Shown: positions 15,551 to 23,659 of the stretch, in pieces
How positions within the stretch are numbered: the first letter of the stretch is position 1
How the letters are laid out: each line of letters opens with the position of its first letter
DNA from: an uncultured Candidatus Melainabacteria bacterium
GTDB lineage: Bacteria; Cyanobacteriota; Vampirovibrionia; Gastranaerophilales; Gastranaerophilaceae
Direction of reading: 5' to 3'
NCBI GenBank assembly: GCA_934747335.1
Contig: CAKVGS010000022.1
Span: forward strand, 1-32,506
Length of the DNA stretch: 32,506 nucleotides
Program-made: the position numbers and the translations under genes
The notes under the pieces: generated by a model
The model's database searches: none
What the model was told of the DNA's origin: nothing
The model's input: the letters and a program-made list of their open reading frames with translations, nothing else

Positions 15551-16596
15551 GTATTTGAAACATAATCAGAACTTATAGCAAGCCATTTATAAGCCTCGTT
15601 TACAGCTTGAGGAATATCCGTAACAAAAGTCCCGCCATATCTTCCTCTTGTAAACGTTAAATATCCATCTTCTGCCAAATTATCAAGAGCTTTTTTAATA
15701 GTTTTTGGGCTAACATTAAAAAATTCTGCAAAATCACCAATAGAAGGCAATTTCGTACCTATTTCACATTTTTGAGAAATAAAATGTCTTATTTTCAATT
15801 CAATTTCTTCATAATGATAAAGTTTTAATTTTTCTTGCGGATTAACAACCACTGTTCCATACTGTCCACGTCTTGAAAATAAAAGTCCTTCTTTAGAAAG
15901 AATTTTTACTGCATCATGTATTGTTTTAATACTTACATTAAATTTTTCTGCAAGCTCTGTATTTGTTGGCAATTTTTCGCCGACATGAAAATCTTTTTTT
16001 ACATATTCACGCAAAAGTTCGGCTATTTTTTCCACTAAAGTTTGTGTTTTAATATCATCAATCTCAAAATCAATTGCTCGTATGACAAAAGCATTACCGA
16101 CTTTTTCCAAAATCCCTTCTGACATCAGACTTCCAATTGCAATTCTAATTGTTGCAGTAGACATGCCGGTTAAATTTGCAAGTTTTCTTGTTGAAGCTAA
16201 ACAAACACCACACCTGTAACCATCTTCTACAATGTGTTTTTTGATAATTTCAACTGCCAATTCTCTTTTAGAAGTTAATTTCTCAATATTTTGAACTTCT
16301 CTCGGGTCTTTAATATATGTTCCTATTCTCTGTTTAGACTCAATCAAACCGCTATCTTCTACAAACCTAAAAACATTTTGAATAGTACCGACACTTACTC
16401 CGGTATGAAAAGCTAAATCAGCTTTTGCGGGAAGTTTATCATAAGGTTTGATTTTTTTAGACTTTAAATTATTCTTAATCCATTCTATTAACCAAATAGA
16501 AATTTTGTTAACTTTATTTTCGCCTGACAAAAAAGAATGAATATGCGGTGCCATCTCCGCAACCGTAATTTGTCTTGATGCAGAATTTTTAGACAT
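15547..16596 (-). CDS. Regulator built of four tandem GntR-type winged helices
   Basis: 349 aa. Four GntR-like winged-helix units follow one another: about 31-97 (KLPAKADLAFHTGVSVGTIQNVFRF...GTYI), 109-172 (STRKLANLTGMSTATIRIAIGSL...), 184-253 (KLPTNTELAEKFNVSIKTIHDAVKIL...GTVVV) and 263-328 (KLPSIGDFAEFFNVSPKTIKKALDNL...GTFV). Units 1, 3 and 4 keep the GntR 'KLP...LA..F.VS..T...A...L...G.L...RG..GT.V' pattern; unit 2 is more diverged. GntR proteins normally have one such domain plus an effector-binding domain; here there is none. AAAGGGA lies upstream of the ATG. It is divergent from the glycoside hydrolase gene and upstream of infC. Target unknown. Confidence 0.85.
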   Translation of the reverse strand: MSKNSASRQITVAEMAPHIHSFLSGENKVNKISIWLIEWIKNNLKSKKIKPYDKLPAKADLAFHTGVSVGTIQNVFRFVEDSGLIESKQRIGTYIKDPREVQNIEKLTSKRELAVEIIKKHIVEDGYRCGVCLASTRKLANLTGMSTATIRIAIGSLMSEGILEKVGNAFVIRAIDFEIDDIKTQTLVEKIAELLREYVKKDFHVGEKLPTNTELAEKFNVSIKTIHDAVKILSKEGLLFSRRGQYGTVVVNPQEKLKLYHYEEIELKIRHFISQKCEIGTKLPSIGDFAEFFNVSPKTIKKALDNLAEDGYLTFTRGRYGGTFVTDIPQAVNEAYKWLAISSDYVSNT

Positions 16597-16675
16597 ACAA
16601 ATCCCTTTAATTTGTGATTATCATTCAATATTACCTCAAAATTAAAAAACAAACAAGCCCACTTCTAAAAATTTA

Positions 16676-16704
16676 TTGTATTTATTTCTTTCTAGTTCTA
16701 TAAT
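16676..16704 (+). promoter_or_regulatory. Promoter of the glycoside hydrolase operon
   Basis: TTGTAT (16676-16681), a 17-nt spacer and perfect TATAAT (16699-16704), 25 nt before the ATG at 16730. This placement argues against the longer in-frame start at 16676. Confidence 0.65.
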
Positions 16705-16729
16705 ATTTGTTATAAAAGGATATTGGGGA

Positions 16730-18559
16730 ATGAAGAGCAGGGTCTGGTCAGTAATAATTGCATTATTTTTAATTATATGCCAAGCGGTTTCAGCGCAAGG
16801 GCTTTATTCTGAATACGTTCCGCAGAAGAATGAAGTTATCTTTAATCAGTCAATGTATAAAATTGATGTAATTGACCCGCAAGCAAGTACAAACACTAAA
16901 GGCGCAAGTTACCCCGGACTTAGAGGCGCAAATCAACTTGTAATTTATACTCCATCTTTTGGTTTTAGAACCAACACAAACGAATTTGGTACAGAAGCTA
17001 TCGTAACAGGCGATACGGTGACGGCATTAAGTGGTGCTGATTCTTTAATCCCTGCAAATGGTATTGTAATAAGCGGGCATGGTCAAGCAAAAAAATGGAT
17101 TAATGAAAATGTAATGGTTGGTGCAAAAATCTATATTAATCCTGAAAAAAAGATTATTACATCTTATATAACTTCTGATACTTTTTTGTATTCAGCAAGA
17201 GAGCGTATTAAGGAAGTTCAGAATATGATGCTTTATTATACTCAAAATTATTCAAACTATAATCAAAAGCGCACTTCTCAAAGTTTGGATAAGGCAAATG
17301 ATTTGATAGAAAAAGCCGTTAAAAATGGTGAAAATTCTCAAAAATACGCTTCAAAAGCGATTGAATACGCAGATTTAGCAATGTCTACCGTTATTCCTTA
17401 CGATTCAGGCGAATTAAAAGGAGTGTGGATAAGACCAACTTATTTTAGTGAAGATGATATTATTAAAACCATTGATAAAATCAACAATGCAGGAATTGAT
17501 AATATTTTCATTGAAACATATTATCACGGCAAAACAATTTTCCCATCACAAACAATGACAAAATATGGTTTTATCAGACAAAACGAAGATTATGTCGGTT
17601 TTGATCCGCTTAGAATCTGGATAAACGAAGCACACAAGCGCGGAATTAAGGTTCATATTTGGTTTGAAACTTTTTATGTAGGCAACAAACCGCCTGAAAC
17701 AAATGCGGGTTATATTTTGGCTAAGAAACCGGAATGGGCAAATTATCAAAAGAAAAATGCGGATTCAGACACAATTGCTTATTCTGTTTCTGAACATAAC
17801 GGATATTTTATTGACCCTGCAAATCCGGAAGTCCAAAATTTCTTATATGAACTGCTTTGTGAAATTATTACAAGGTACAAGCCTGATGGAATAAATTTGG
17901 ACTATATCAGATATCCGCAATCATTGGATACGATTTATTCAAATTACGATATGTCAAACTGGGGTTATACAAAGTATGCTCGTGATGAGTTTTTCAAAAT
18001 GTATGGCGTTGACCCGATTGAATTAAAATTTACTGATCCGTTGTGGTATCAATGGCGTGCATACCGTTGTAACAAGGTTACAAGTTTTGTAAGAAGAGTC
18101 AGCGTACTTTGTCGATTTAACAAAATTCAAATTACGGCCGTAATTTTCCCAAACAGAAATCTTGCTCTTAATACAAAAATGCAAGACTGGAAAACATGGT
18201 CAATGAACAATTTTGTTGATGGTTTTACGCCATTATTCTTGACATGTAATGATATGACTGCAATTAATCTTATGGAAGAAATTTTGAGAAACAAATCTGC
18301 AAGTACAAAATTATACGCAGGCTTGTTTGTAACATTCATGAACGGTTCATCTGCTGATTTGATGAAACAAATTCATGCTGCAAGAAAATATTGTTTAAAT
18401 GGCTTAATCATTTTTGATTATGCGCATTTAACTGATTATTACGTTGACACTTTGACAGAAAGCGTATTTAAGCCTAATAAAAGAGAGGTAATAATTACAG
18501 ACACCGCAAAACCTCAACAGGCAAAATACAGTACAGGAAGCAAACGTGGAGGAAACTAA
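16730..18559 (+). CDS. Secreted GHL10-type (family 10-like) glycoside hydrolase
   Basis: 609 aa. The start at 16730 gives a clean signal peptide, MKSRVWSVIIALFLIICQ then AVSA and a predicted cut near residue 22. A first domain at about 25-140 (FRTNTNEFGTEAIV; IPANGIVISGHGQAKKWI) resembles phosphodiester-glycosidase-like N-terminal regions. A helical linker follows. From about 228 the DUF187/GHL10 barrel starts with GELKGVWIRPTYF and has NIFIETYYHGKTIFPS, GIKVHIWFETFYVGN, PEWANYQ, GYFIDPANPEVQNFL and KPDGINLDYIRYPQS. The family probably acts on glycans or peptidoglycan outside the cytoplasm. The downstream microprotein starts 1 nt after the stop. Confidence 0.85.
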   Translation: MKSRVWSVIIALFLIICQAVSAQGLYSEYVPQKNEVIFNQSMYKIDVIDPQASTNTKGASYPGLRGANQLVIYTPSFGFRTNTNEFGTEAIVTGDTVTALSGADSLIPANGIVISGHGQAKKWINENVMVGAKIYINPEKKIITSYITSDTFLYSARERIKEVQNMMLYYTQNYSNYNQKRTSQSLDKANDLIEKAVKNGENSQKYASKAIEYADLAMSTVIPYDSGELKGVWIRPTYFSEDDIIKTIDKINNAGIDNIFIETYYHGKTIFPSQTMTKYGFIRQNEDYVGFDPLRIWINEAHKRGIKVHIWFETFYVGNKPPETNAGYILAKKPEWANYQKKNADSDTIAYSVSEHNGYFIDPANPEVQNFLYELLCEIITRYKPDGINLDYIRYPQSLDTIYSNYDMSNWGYTKYARDEFFKMYGVDPIELKFTDPLWYQWRAYRCNKVTSFVRRVSVLCRFNKIQITAVIFPNRNLALNTKMQDWKTWSMNNFVDGFTPLFLTCNDMTAINLMEEILRNKSASTKLYAGLFVTFMNGSSADLMKQIHAARKYCLNGLIIFDYAHLTDYYVDTLTESVFKPNKREVIITDTAKPQQAKYSTGSKRGGN

Positions 18560-18560
18560 A

Positions 18561-18746
18561 TTGAGCGAAGAGACTAAAAAAAGAGCTTTTTTAGGAATTT
18601 GGTTCGATTGTTGCCATGTTTACGGAAGGTTGTACAAAAATCAAGCGGGAACGATGTATGTCGGCAGATGCCCGAAATGTTTGCGTCCCGTGAATGTAAA
18701 AATAGGCGGTGAAGGAACAAATAGGAGGTTTTTCCGTGGCAGTTAA
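18561..18746 (+). CDS. Cys-rich microprotein, TTG start
   Basis: 61 aa from TTG 18561, chosen because GGAGGA lies 7 nt upstream; an in-frame GTG at 18546 has no SD of its own. The core is GIWFDCCHVYGRLYK...YVGRCPKCLRPV: a Cys pair and a CxxC that could make a small zinc-ribbon-like site. It overlaps the peptidase gene by 11 nt and follows the hydrolase stop by one base, so all three are translationally linked. Function unknown; conserved coupling would be the main clue. Confidence 0.65.
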   Translation: MSEETKKRAFLGIWFDCCHVYGRLYKNQAGTMYVGRCPKCLRPVNVKIGGEGTNRRFFRGS

Positions 18747-19986
18747 TTTAGAAGATTTAAGAAAAGAAAACGAAGTTTTAGATATATTTTGTAATTTGGT
18801 TTCAATACCATCTCCATCTTTAAAAGAAGAAAAAGTGATTGAATGGATTCTTGATTTTTGTAAGAAAAACGGGATTGACGGCAAAAAAGACAACTATGGA
18901 AATATTTATATCCATGTTCCTGCAACAGACGAAACTAAAGAACCAATTATGCTATCTTCTCACATGGATGTAGTTGGTGACGATAGCCCTGTTAATATTT
19001 TCTTGGACGGGGATTTTATTAAAGCTGAAGGCAGAACATTAGGTGCAGATGATAAAGTCGGTGTTGCTTGTGCGTTGAAGCTTGCTAAAGACCTGGTGAA
19101 TGCAAGCTCTGACAGGGGGTTGATACATGGTGGATTAGAAATTACATTCACTCGTGACGAAGAAACAGGCATGAGTGGTATTGAACACGTAGAATTTGAT
19201 AAAATTTTATCAAAATACGTTTTAGTTTGTGACGCTGATAAATTAGGTCAATTGCAGATTTCAGGCGCAAGTTATACAAACGCAAAAATCACTGTTCGCG
19301 GTTTAAAAGGCGGTCATTCAGGGATTGATATAGGAGATAAGACAAGATTAAATGCAGCTAAACTTATAGCGGAACTTCTTGCAGAATTTCCACAAGGCGC
19401 ATATTATACTGACGAAACAGGCGTTATAACTTCTTGTAATTTAGGCGCAATTGTTGCAGGCGGCATCCAAAACTCCGTTGCAAATCTTGTAGAAAAAGGG
19501 GTTAAAACTAACGATTATATTACTGAAATAATGAAAAAGACTTCTACAAATATTATTAATACTCTTGGCATGGCATCTTATTCAATAAGAAGCGCGAGTG
19601 TAGCTAAGGAAGAAGAATTGAAAGCTTTGATGCAATCAATTGTTGATAAATTTAATAAAAAATACAAAGATTTAGCAGAAGCGAAAATCGAATTTGAAGT
19701 TCATTTGTTAGCTTTTGAAAAAGCTGATGATGATAGGATTGAAATTGCGCATACAAAGGCTTGTGAAAGAGCAGGCATGAAAAATGATATTTCTTCTTTC
19801 CATGCCGGTGCTGAAACTCATATTTATTGCCACAACAAAAATTCTAAAGGTGAAACTTTTATGCCATCACTTTTAGGCTTGGCGGATGTTTATAATATGC
19901 ACTCAGCAGCTGAAAAAGTTGATTACAAATCATTGATTAAAGGTTTTGAAGTAATTAAAAATACTTTTGAAGAATTTAATAAATAA
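18736..19986 (+). CDS. M20-family peptidase (peptidase T-like)
   Basis: 416 aa from GTG 18736, with AGGAGG 7 nt upstream. Metal and catalytic motifs of M20 enzymes are in order: SSHMDVV (H76, D78), LGADDKVGV (bridging D105), TRDEETGMSG (catalytic Glu pair about 142-143), VCDAD and the last ligand in YNMHSAAEKV. The dimerisation domain (GGHSGIDIGDKTRLNA) sits between. The family cleaves di/tripeptides or small N-terminal residues in the cytoplasm using two zinc ions. It closes the operon with the secreted hydrolase and microprotein, possibly using peptides freed outside. Confidence 0.9.
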   Translation: MAVNLEDLRKENEVLDIFCNLVSIPSPSLKEEKVIEWILDFCKKNGIDGKKDNYGNIYIHVPATDETKEPIMLSSHMDVVGDDSPVNIFLDGDFIKAEGRTLGADDKVGVACALKLAKDLVNASSDRGLIHGGLEITFTRDEETGMSGIEHVEFDKILSKYVLVCDADKLGQLQISGASYTNAKITVRGLKGGHSGIDIGDKTRLNAAKLIAELLAEFPQGAYYTDETGVITSCNLGAIVAGGIQNSVANLVEKGVKTNDYITEIMKKTSTNIINTLGMASYSIRSASVAKEEELKALMQSIVDKFNKKYKDLAEAKIEFEVHLLAFEKADDDRIEIAHTKACERAGMKNDISSFHAGAETHIYCHNKNSKGETFMPSLLGLADVYNMHSAAEKVDYKSLIKGFEVIKNTFEEFNK

Positions 19987-19993
19987 TTTATAA

Positions 19994-20037
19994 AAAACCT
20001 CTAAAAAGATAGCAAAAAAAATTTTTAGAGGTTTTAT
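19994..20037 (+). terminator. Terminator of the hydrolase-peptidase operon
   Basis: AAAACCTCTAAAAA (19994-20007) pairs with TTTTTAGAGGTTTT (20022-20035) around a 14-nt loop. Confidence 0.8.
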
Positions 20038-20061
20038 TTCTTTTGAAAGGTAAAAACAAAA

Positions 20062-20259
20062 ATGAAAATTTCACCAATTCAATATTTAAAATCAGCATAC
20101 AGAGCAACTCGTTCTATCAAAAAAATTTCACAATTAGGTTACTCAAGCAACTATTTTATGCAAAAGTCACCATTATCAGAAGGTTATAAACAACCATCAC
20201 GTATGGCTAAGATTTGTCAAAATATCAGAAACTTTTTTGTGAATTTCTTTGATAATTAG
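20062..20259 (+). CDS. Small basic hypothetical protein
   Basis: 65 aa, basic (Lys/Arg-rich), helical ends: IQYLKSAYRATRSIKKI and a C-terminal amphipathic MAKICQNIRNFFVNFF that could touch membrane. It is weakly supported by GAAAGG about 13 nt upstream and an open frame that stops just against the convergent gene (4-nt overlap). Not recognised. Confidence 0.45.
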   Translation: MKISPIQYLKSAYRATRSIKKISQLGYSSNYFMQKSPLSEGYKQPSRMAKICQNIRNFFVNFFDN

Positions 20260-20990
20260 AATGTAACTCTGCCGCCAATACCAGCATAAGGATTTGAATA
20301 GCTTTCACCTGTCGTAACATAAGTATTTAATTCAACGGTGCAATCCTCATATTTTTTTGTATATGAACAATTCAAAGAACTGCTATTTTTGTCAACAGAA
20401 ACTCTTGATTTAACATTCTCTACGGAATAGTACGCAGTAACTCCATTGTTGCTATCTTTATTAAATACGGATACGCCGTAGTTTTGTCCCGGTCTGCTAA
20501 ATGAATAGTTCAATGAAGATTTTCCGTTTCTTACATTATAAAGCGCGCTAAATGCCGTTTTCGCCCCGCCTTCTTTTACTTCATAACCGACTCCTGCTTT
20601 TTCACCCAAGTAAACTCTGTATTTGTCATTACCGTTTTTTAAATTTGCAGAAGCTGTAAAACCTTTGAATGTATAGCTAATTTTTTTGAATATATTAGAT
20701 TTTTTTGTAACTTCCGGAACTTCTTCTTTTCTGTTTGTAACATTATATAACGTTGTTTCTTGCTTTGGCGCTAAAAATGCTGATTCCTGATAAGTAGGAG
20801 TTGGAACAGAAGGTTTTGGAGGGCGAATGTTTGATGAAGATTTGAACAAATTTTCTACATCTTCACCTAAATCTTTGCCAAAATCTTCCACATCGTCCAA
20901 AATATTTTGAACAACAGTTTCTGATAAGATTTTCTTATCAGCGTCAACTTTATCTGCAACTTTCAAAAATTGTTTTAAAGGTTCTGACAT
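20256..20990 (-). CDS. Signal-less protein with beta-rich C-terminal domain
   Basis: 244 aa. Residues 1-50 are an acidic amphipathic helix region (LKQFLKVADKVDADKKILSE; ILDDVEDFGKDLGEDV), then a Pro/Thr-rich linker to about 80. From about 100 the sequence is a run of alternating beta strands (GFTASANLKNGNDKYRVYLG; AFSALYNVRNGKSSLNYSFS; RVSVDKNSSSLNCSY) ending GIGGRVTF, an aromatic last residue as in outer-membrane barrels. There is no signal peptide, so an outer-membrane route is doubtful. AAGGAG lies 5 nt before the ATG, inside the motif copy C region. Confidence 0.65.
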   Translation of the reverse strand: MSEPLKQFLKVADKVDADKKILSETVVQNILDDVEDFGKDLGEDVENLFKSSSNIRPPKPSVPTPTYQESAFLAPKQETTLYNVTNRKEEVPEVTKKSNIFKKISYTFKGFTASANLKNGNDKYRVYLGEKAGVGYEVKEGGAKTAFSALYNVRNGKSSLNYSFSRPGQNYGVSVFNKDSNNGVTAYYSVENVKSRVSVDKNSSSLNCSYTKKYEDCTVELNTYVTTGESYSNPYAGIGGRVTF

Positions 20991-20994
20991 ATAC

Positions 20995-21037
20995 TCTCCT
21001 TATATATATATAAAGTATATATAAGGAGAAAAATTGC
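20995..21037 (-). promoter_or_regulatory. Bipartite upstream motif, copy C, within an inverted repeat
   Basis: On the reverse strand GCAATTTTT (21037-21029), 11 nt, then TACTTTATATATATATAAG (21017-20999), with a gap of 8 nt to the ATG. A 13-bp inverted repeat, TCTCCTTATATAT (20995-21007) and ATATATAAGGAGA (21017-21029), covers the site and the SD. If this is a promoter the leader would be very short. Confidence 0.6.
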
Positions 21038-21169
21038 TTTTTTGTAACAAAATTTAATACTTTTAGTTGATGTTTTAAATTTTTATCTAAAGTTTGAAAA
21101 AATTATGCCGACAAAATAATTGACAAACGAAAATAAATCATTAAACACCATTTAGAAAGGTGCAACAAA

Positions 21170-21412
21170 ATGGCTGAAATTGTAAATTTATTATCACGAG
21201 TATTGACTTCAAACCCACTTGTACAAACAGGTGCGGTTACACAAACCAAACGTTCAAATAACCCGTTCGCACAATCAAGCGGCAATCCTTTTGTTTCAAG
21301 CAATCCTTTTGCTAATTATGGTCAAAACAGACCTGTTGCAGGCGGATATTTTGCAGGATATTACAACAATCAGCCCAATATTGTCGGAAGACGACTTTTT
21401 ATAGAGGTATAG
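21170..21412 (+). CDS. Small protein with three NPF motifs
   Basis: 80 aa from ATG 21170, AGAAAGGTG upstream. The middle holds three Asn-Pro-Phe motifs at residues 31-33, 39-41 and 45-47 (NNPFAQSSGNPFVSSNPFANY), then a Gly/Tyr-rich GGYFAGYY stretch and the tail RRLFIEV. No signal peptide or membrane helix. Not a family I recognise. A terminator follows 35 nt past the stop. Most likely disordered with short binding motifs. Confidence 0.6.
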   Translation: MAEIVNLLSRVLTSNPLVQTGAVTQTKRSNNPFAQSSGNPFVSSNPFANYGQNRPVAGGYFAGYYNNQPNIVGRRLFIEV

Positions 21413-21447
21413 ACTCAAAAATATACCAATTTTACTACCCCAATTTT

Positions 21448-21475
21448 AAGCCATGCTTTTTTGCATGGCTTTTTT
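21448..21475 (+). terminator. Terminator after the NPF protein
   Basis: AAGCCATGC (21448-21456), T6 loop, GCATGGCTT (21463-21471), then T's. It lies just before the stop of the convergent HdeD-like gene. Confidence 0.9.
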
Positions 21476-21485
21476 GTTTTGAAAT

Positions 21486-22019
21486 TTATCCCAAAATATA
21501 TTTTGTAGAAAGATACATACTAATAAACACAATTCCCGCAATAAGAAAATTTACACCCGCAAGTACACCAACTACCCACAAAGCAGTTGACGGCAAACCC
21601 AGAATTATAATCAATCCGAGCAAAAACTGAATTAAACCAACCCCGAGTTCAAGCCACCAAAAATATAATGTGTTTTTATTCTGTACAGCAAAAGCAACAG
21701 ATGAAAGACTTTCTAATATAAAATACACACCGATTGCGCTCGTAATAAGAATTAAGTTAAACATTGGCGCCATGAACAAAAACATACCCGCTAAAAACAA
21801 TAAAAGTCCTGTAATAATATTTAAAACAAAGTGTCTCGAATAATTTCTTGTTAAAATCGCATTAATAACCTTATAACCGCCATAAATAATAAATATCAGA
21901 CACAACATTAAGCCAAATGATATTGTTGTAATTTTAGGAAGCATCAACATGGCTAAACCTAATACAGTAAGTAAAATACCTTCTATTAAAACAAAGCTCA
22001 AAAATCGTTTTTCTGTCAT
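21486..22019 (-). CDS. HdeD/DUF308-family membrane protein
   Basis: 177 aa, nearly all hydrophobic: six helices in three pairs, as in the HdeD family. Landmarks are IEGILLTVLGLAMLMLP near the N terminus, the IIYGGYKVINAI turn, NIITGLLLFLAGMFLFMAP and WWLELGVGLIQFLLGLIIILG; each pair repeats a 'G....L.G.......P' pattern. E. coli HdeD protects against acid at high cell density; the molecular role is unknown. AAAGGAG is 6 nt before the ATG. Confidence 0.8.
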   Translation of the reverse strand: MTEKRFLSFVLIEGILLTVLGLAMLMLPKITTISFGLMLCLIFIIYGGYKVINAILTRNYSRHFVLNIITGLLLFLAGMFLFMAPMFNLILITSAIGVYFILESLSSVAFAVQNKNTLYFWWLELGVGLIQFLLGLIIILGLPSTALWVVGVLAGVNFLIAGIVFISMYLSTKYILG

Positions 22020-22193
22020 AAATTTCTCCTTTTTATTTTAGAATAATTTTTCAATCATTTTTGTTAACCTACAATCGGCTATAACTTTTGAGTAATCAAT
22101 CCCGCTTTGTCTTTTGAATTTTTCTACATACTTGCTTGAAAAAAAACTAAAATTATTGTAAACTTATATTAAGTTACAATTCAAACTAGAACA

Positions 22194-22949
22194 ATGTTAT
22201 TAAAAAGAACCCCGAAAAAAGAAAAGAGAGTAAGTTTAAAAGGTGCTGTGCAAATTAACCGCAACAGCTATTTTGTCTACGCCGATGAAGGAGGTAGAAC
22301 TTTTTTAAACACAGGAGAAAGAATTCAAAAATATGCAGTTAAGCGTATGATGTCACTAAATCCTTCTGTTAAAGCTCTTTTAAAAAGATATAAAATCAAA
22401 CCCGAAATTGACACAAAGACACTGAAGGAACTAACCGGCGGTCACATGAACGAAACTTGTAACATTGCAGAAGGGATTTTTGCTATGTTATCAGAAGAGT
22501 CAAAAAAAGGGTTGGATAAATCTATAATAAAAGAAGCATCAATGCTTCATGATTTAGGCAAGGTTCTTATCCCATCCAAGATTTTGAATAAACCGGCTAA
22601 ATTAAACATTAAAGAACGTGAGATTATGAATATCCACTCAACTTTAGGATACGAATTATTAAAGACTCAAAATCTTTCTCCAAAAACGTTAGAGCTTATA
22701 AGATATCATCACCAAAATTTACAACACTCCGGCTATCCTGCAATAGAAACAACAATCTCTTCCGATATAGCAGTACAAATAGTTTCTATTTCCGATAAAT
22801 ACAGTGCATTAAGAGAAGCTCGTGTTTATCGTCGAAGATTAAACCGTTTAGAATCACTTTTGATTCTTTATAAAGAAGTTAGAGAAGGCAAAATTCTGCC
22901 TGAAATTTATAACGCGCTTGTTAAATATGCAACCAATTTTGATAAGTAA
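22194..22949 (+). CDS. HD-GYP-like phosphohydrolase with altered signature
   Basis: 251 aa. The C-terminal two-thirds follow the HD-GYP order: HMNETCNIAEGI, the metal-binding HDLGK, IPSKILNKPAKLNIKEREIMNIHSTLGYELL, YHHQNLQHSGYP, and SDKYSALREARVYR in place of the usual 'D.YDAL...R.YR'. HD-GYP enzymes split cyclic di-GMP; the full signature HHExxDGxGYP is changed to HHQNLQHSGYP here, losing the Glu and Asp-Gly but keeping GYP. Activity may differ or be lost. The first 60 residues are basic and beta-like without known sensor. No SD precedes the ATG. Confidence 0.78.
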   Translation: MLLKRTPKKEKRVSLKGAVQINRNSYFVYADEGGRTFLNTGERIQKYAVKRMMSLNPSVKALLKRYKIKPEIDTKTLKELTGGHMNETCNIAEGIFAMLSEESKKGLDKSIIKEASMLHDLGKVLIPSKILNKPAKLNIKEREIMNIHSTLGYELLKTQNLSPKTLELIRYHHQNLQHSGYPAIETTISSDIAVQIVSISDKYSALREARVYRRRLNRLESLLILYKEVREGKILPEIYNALVKYATNFDK

Positions 22950-22972
22950 ATCTAATAATTGTTAAAATAGTC

Positions 22973-23000
22973 TTGAGAATCCCTAAAAACGAGCTATAAT
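22973..23000 (+). promoter_or_regulatory. Promoter of the EF-hand gene
   Basis: TTGAGA (22973-22978), a 16-nt spacer, perfect TATAAT (22995-23000), 33 nt before the start. Confidence 0.6.
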
Positions 23001-23033
23001 TAAAATAGTACGTCGTTTTAATGAAAGGATTCA

Positions 23034-23648
23034 ATGATGACAGAAATCGGTCTTGGAGTTACAAACATTAATAACAAATCTTTTGGAATTCAAACTAATA
23101 ATTTTTCAAATTCTAAAAACGCTGTCTATGCGACAAAGGGTGAACCTATGTATCAAAAAGAAATGGATACAGATGAAGATGGTGTAATTACGTTCAAGGA
23201 ATTTATGGATTACTGTGATGAAAATGGTATTGGATACAAAGAGCGTGTATTGATGCTGAATAATCGTATGACATATCAGCTTAACAAAAAGGCCGCAGAA
23301 AGTAGCGAAAAAGTTCAACAAGAGGCTGAAAAGGCAGAAGAATCTGAAAACACAGAAGAAAACAATAATTCTGAAAAAGTTTATGCAAGAAAAGGCGATA
23401 CCAACTATGAAGAAGTCATTGATGAAAACGATGACGGCACAATTACTTACGCAGAATATATGGAATATTGCAGAAAACAAAGCGAAAACTCTGCAGATCA
23501 GGCATTTTCACCTAAAGCAGAGGCTGTAAAAACAGAAAATCCAGAGACAAAAGAAGAACAAATTGTGGTAAAAGATTACGCAAAAGCGTTTAAGAGTTAT
23601 GCTAATTCTGAATCTAAAGCAGAAAGCAAAATCGAAGATGAAGCATAG
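23034..23648 (+). CDS. Protein with two canonical EF-hand loops
   Basis: 204 aa. Two 12-residue calcium loops: DTDEDGVITFKE (45-56) and DENDDGTITYAE (130-141), each with acidic or Asn residues at 1, 3 and 5, Gly 6, Ile 8 and Glu 12. Both sit in a duplicated unit, VYATKGEPMYQKEMD... / VYARKGDTNYEEVID..., with a shared '.EYM.YC' helix end. A Glu/Lys-rich linker joins them and the tail is polar. The N terminus has an Asn-rich tag but no signal peptide. ATG 23034 and 23037 are both possible; AAAGGA is 4 or 7 nt away. Calcium binding is probable, function unknown. Confidence 0.8.
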   Translation: MMTEIGLGVTNINNKSFGIQTNNFSNSKNAVYATKGEPMYQKEMDTDEDGVITFKEFMDYCDENGIGYKERVLMLNNRMTYQLNKKAAESSEKVQQEAEKAEESENTEENNNSEKVYARKGDTNYEEVIDENDDGTITYAEYMEYCRKQSENSADQAFSPKAEAVKTENPETKEEQIVVKDYAKAFKSYANSESKAESKIEDEA

Positions 23649-23659
23649 AGTTTTATCTT

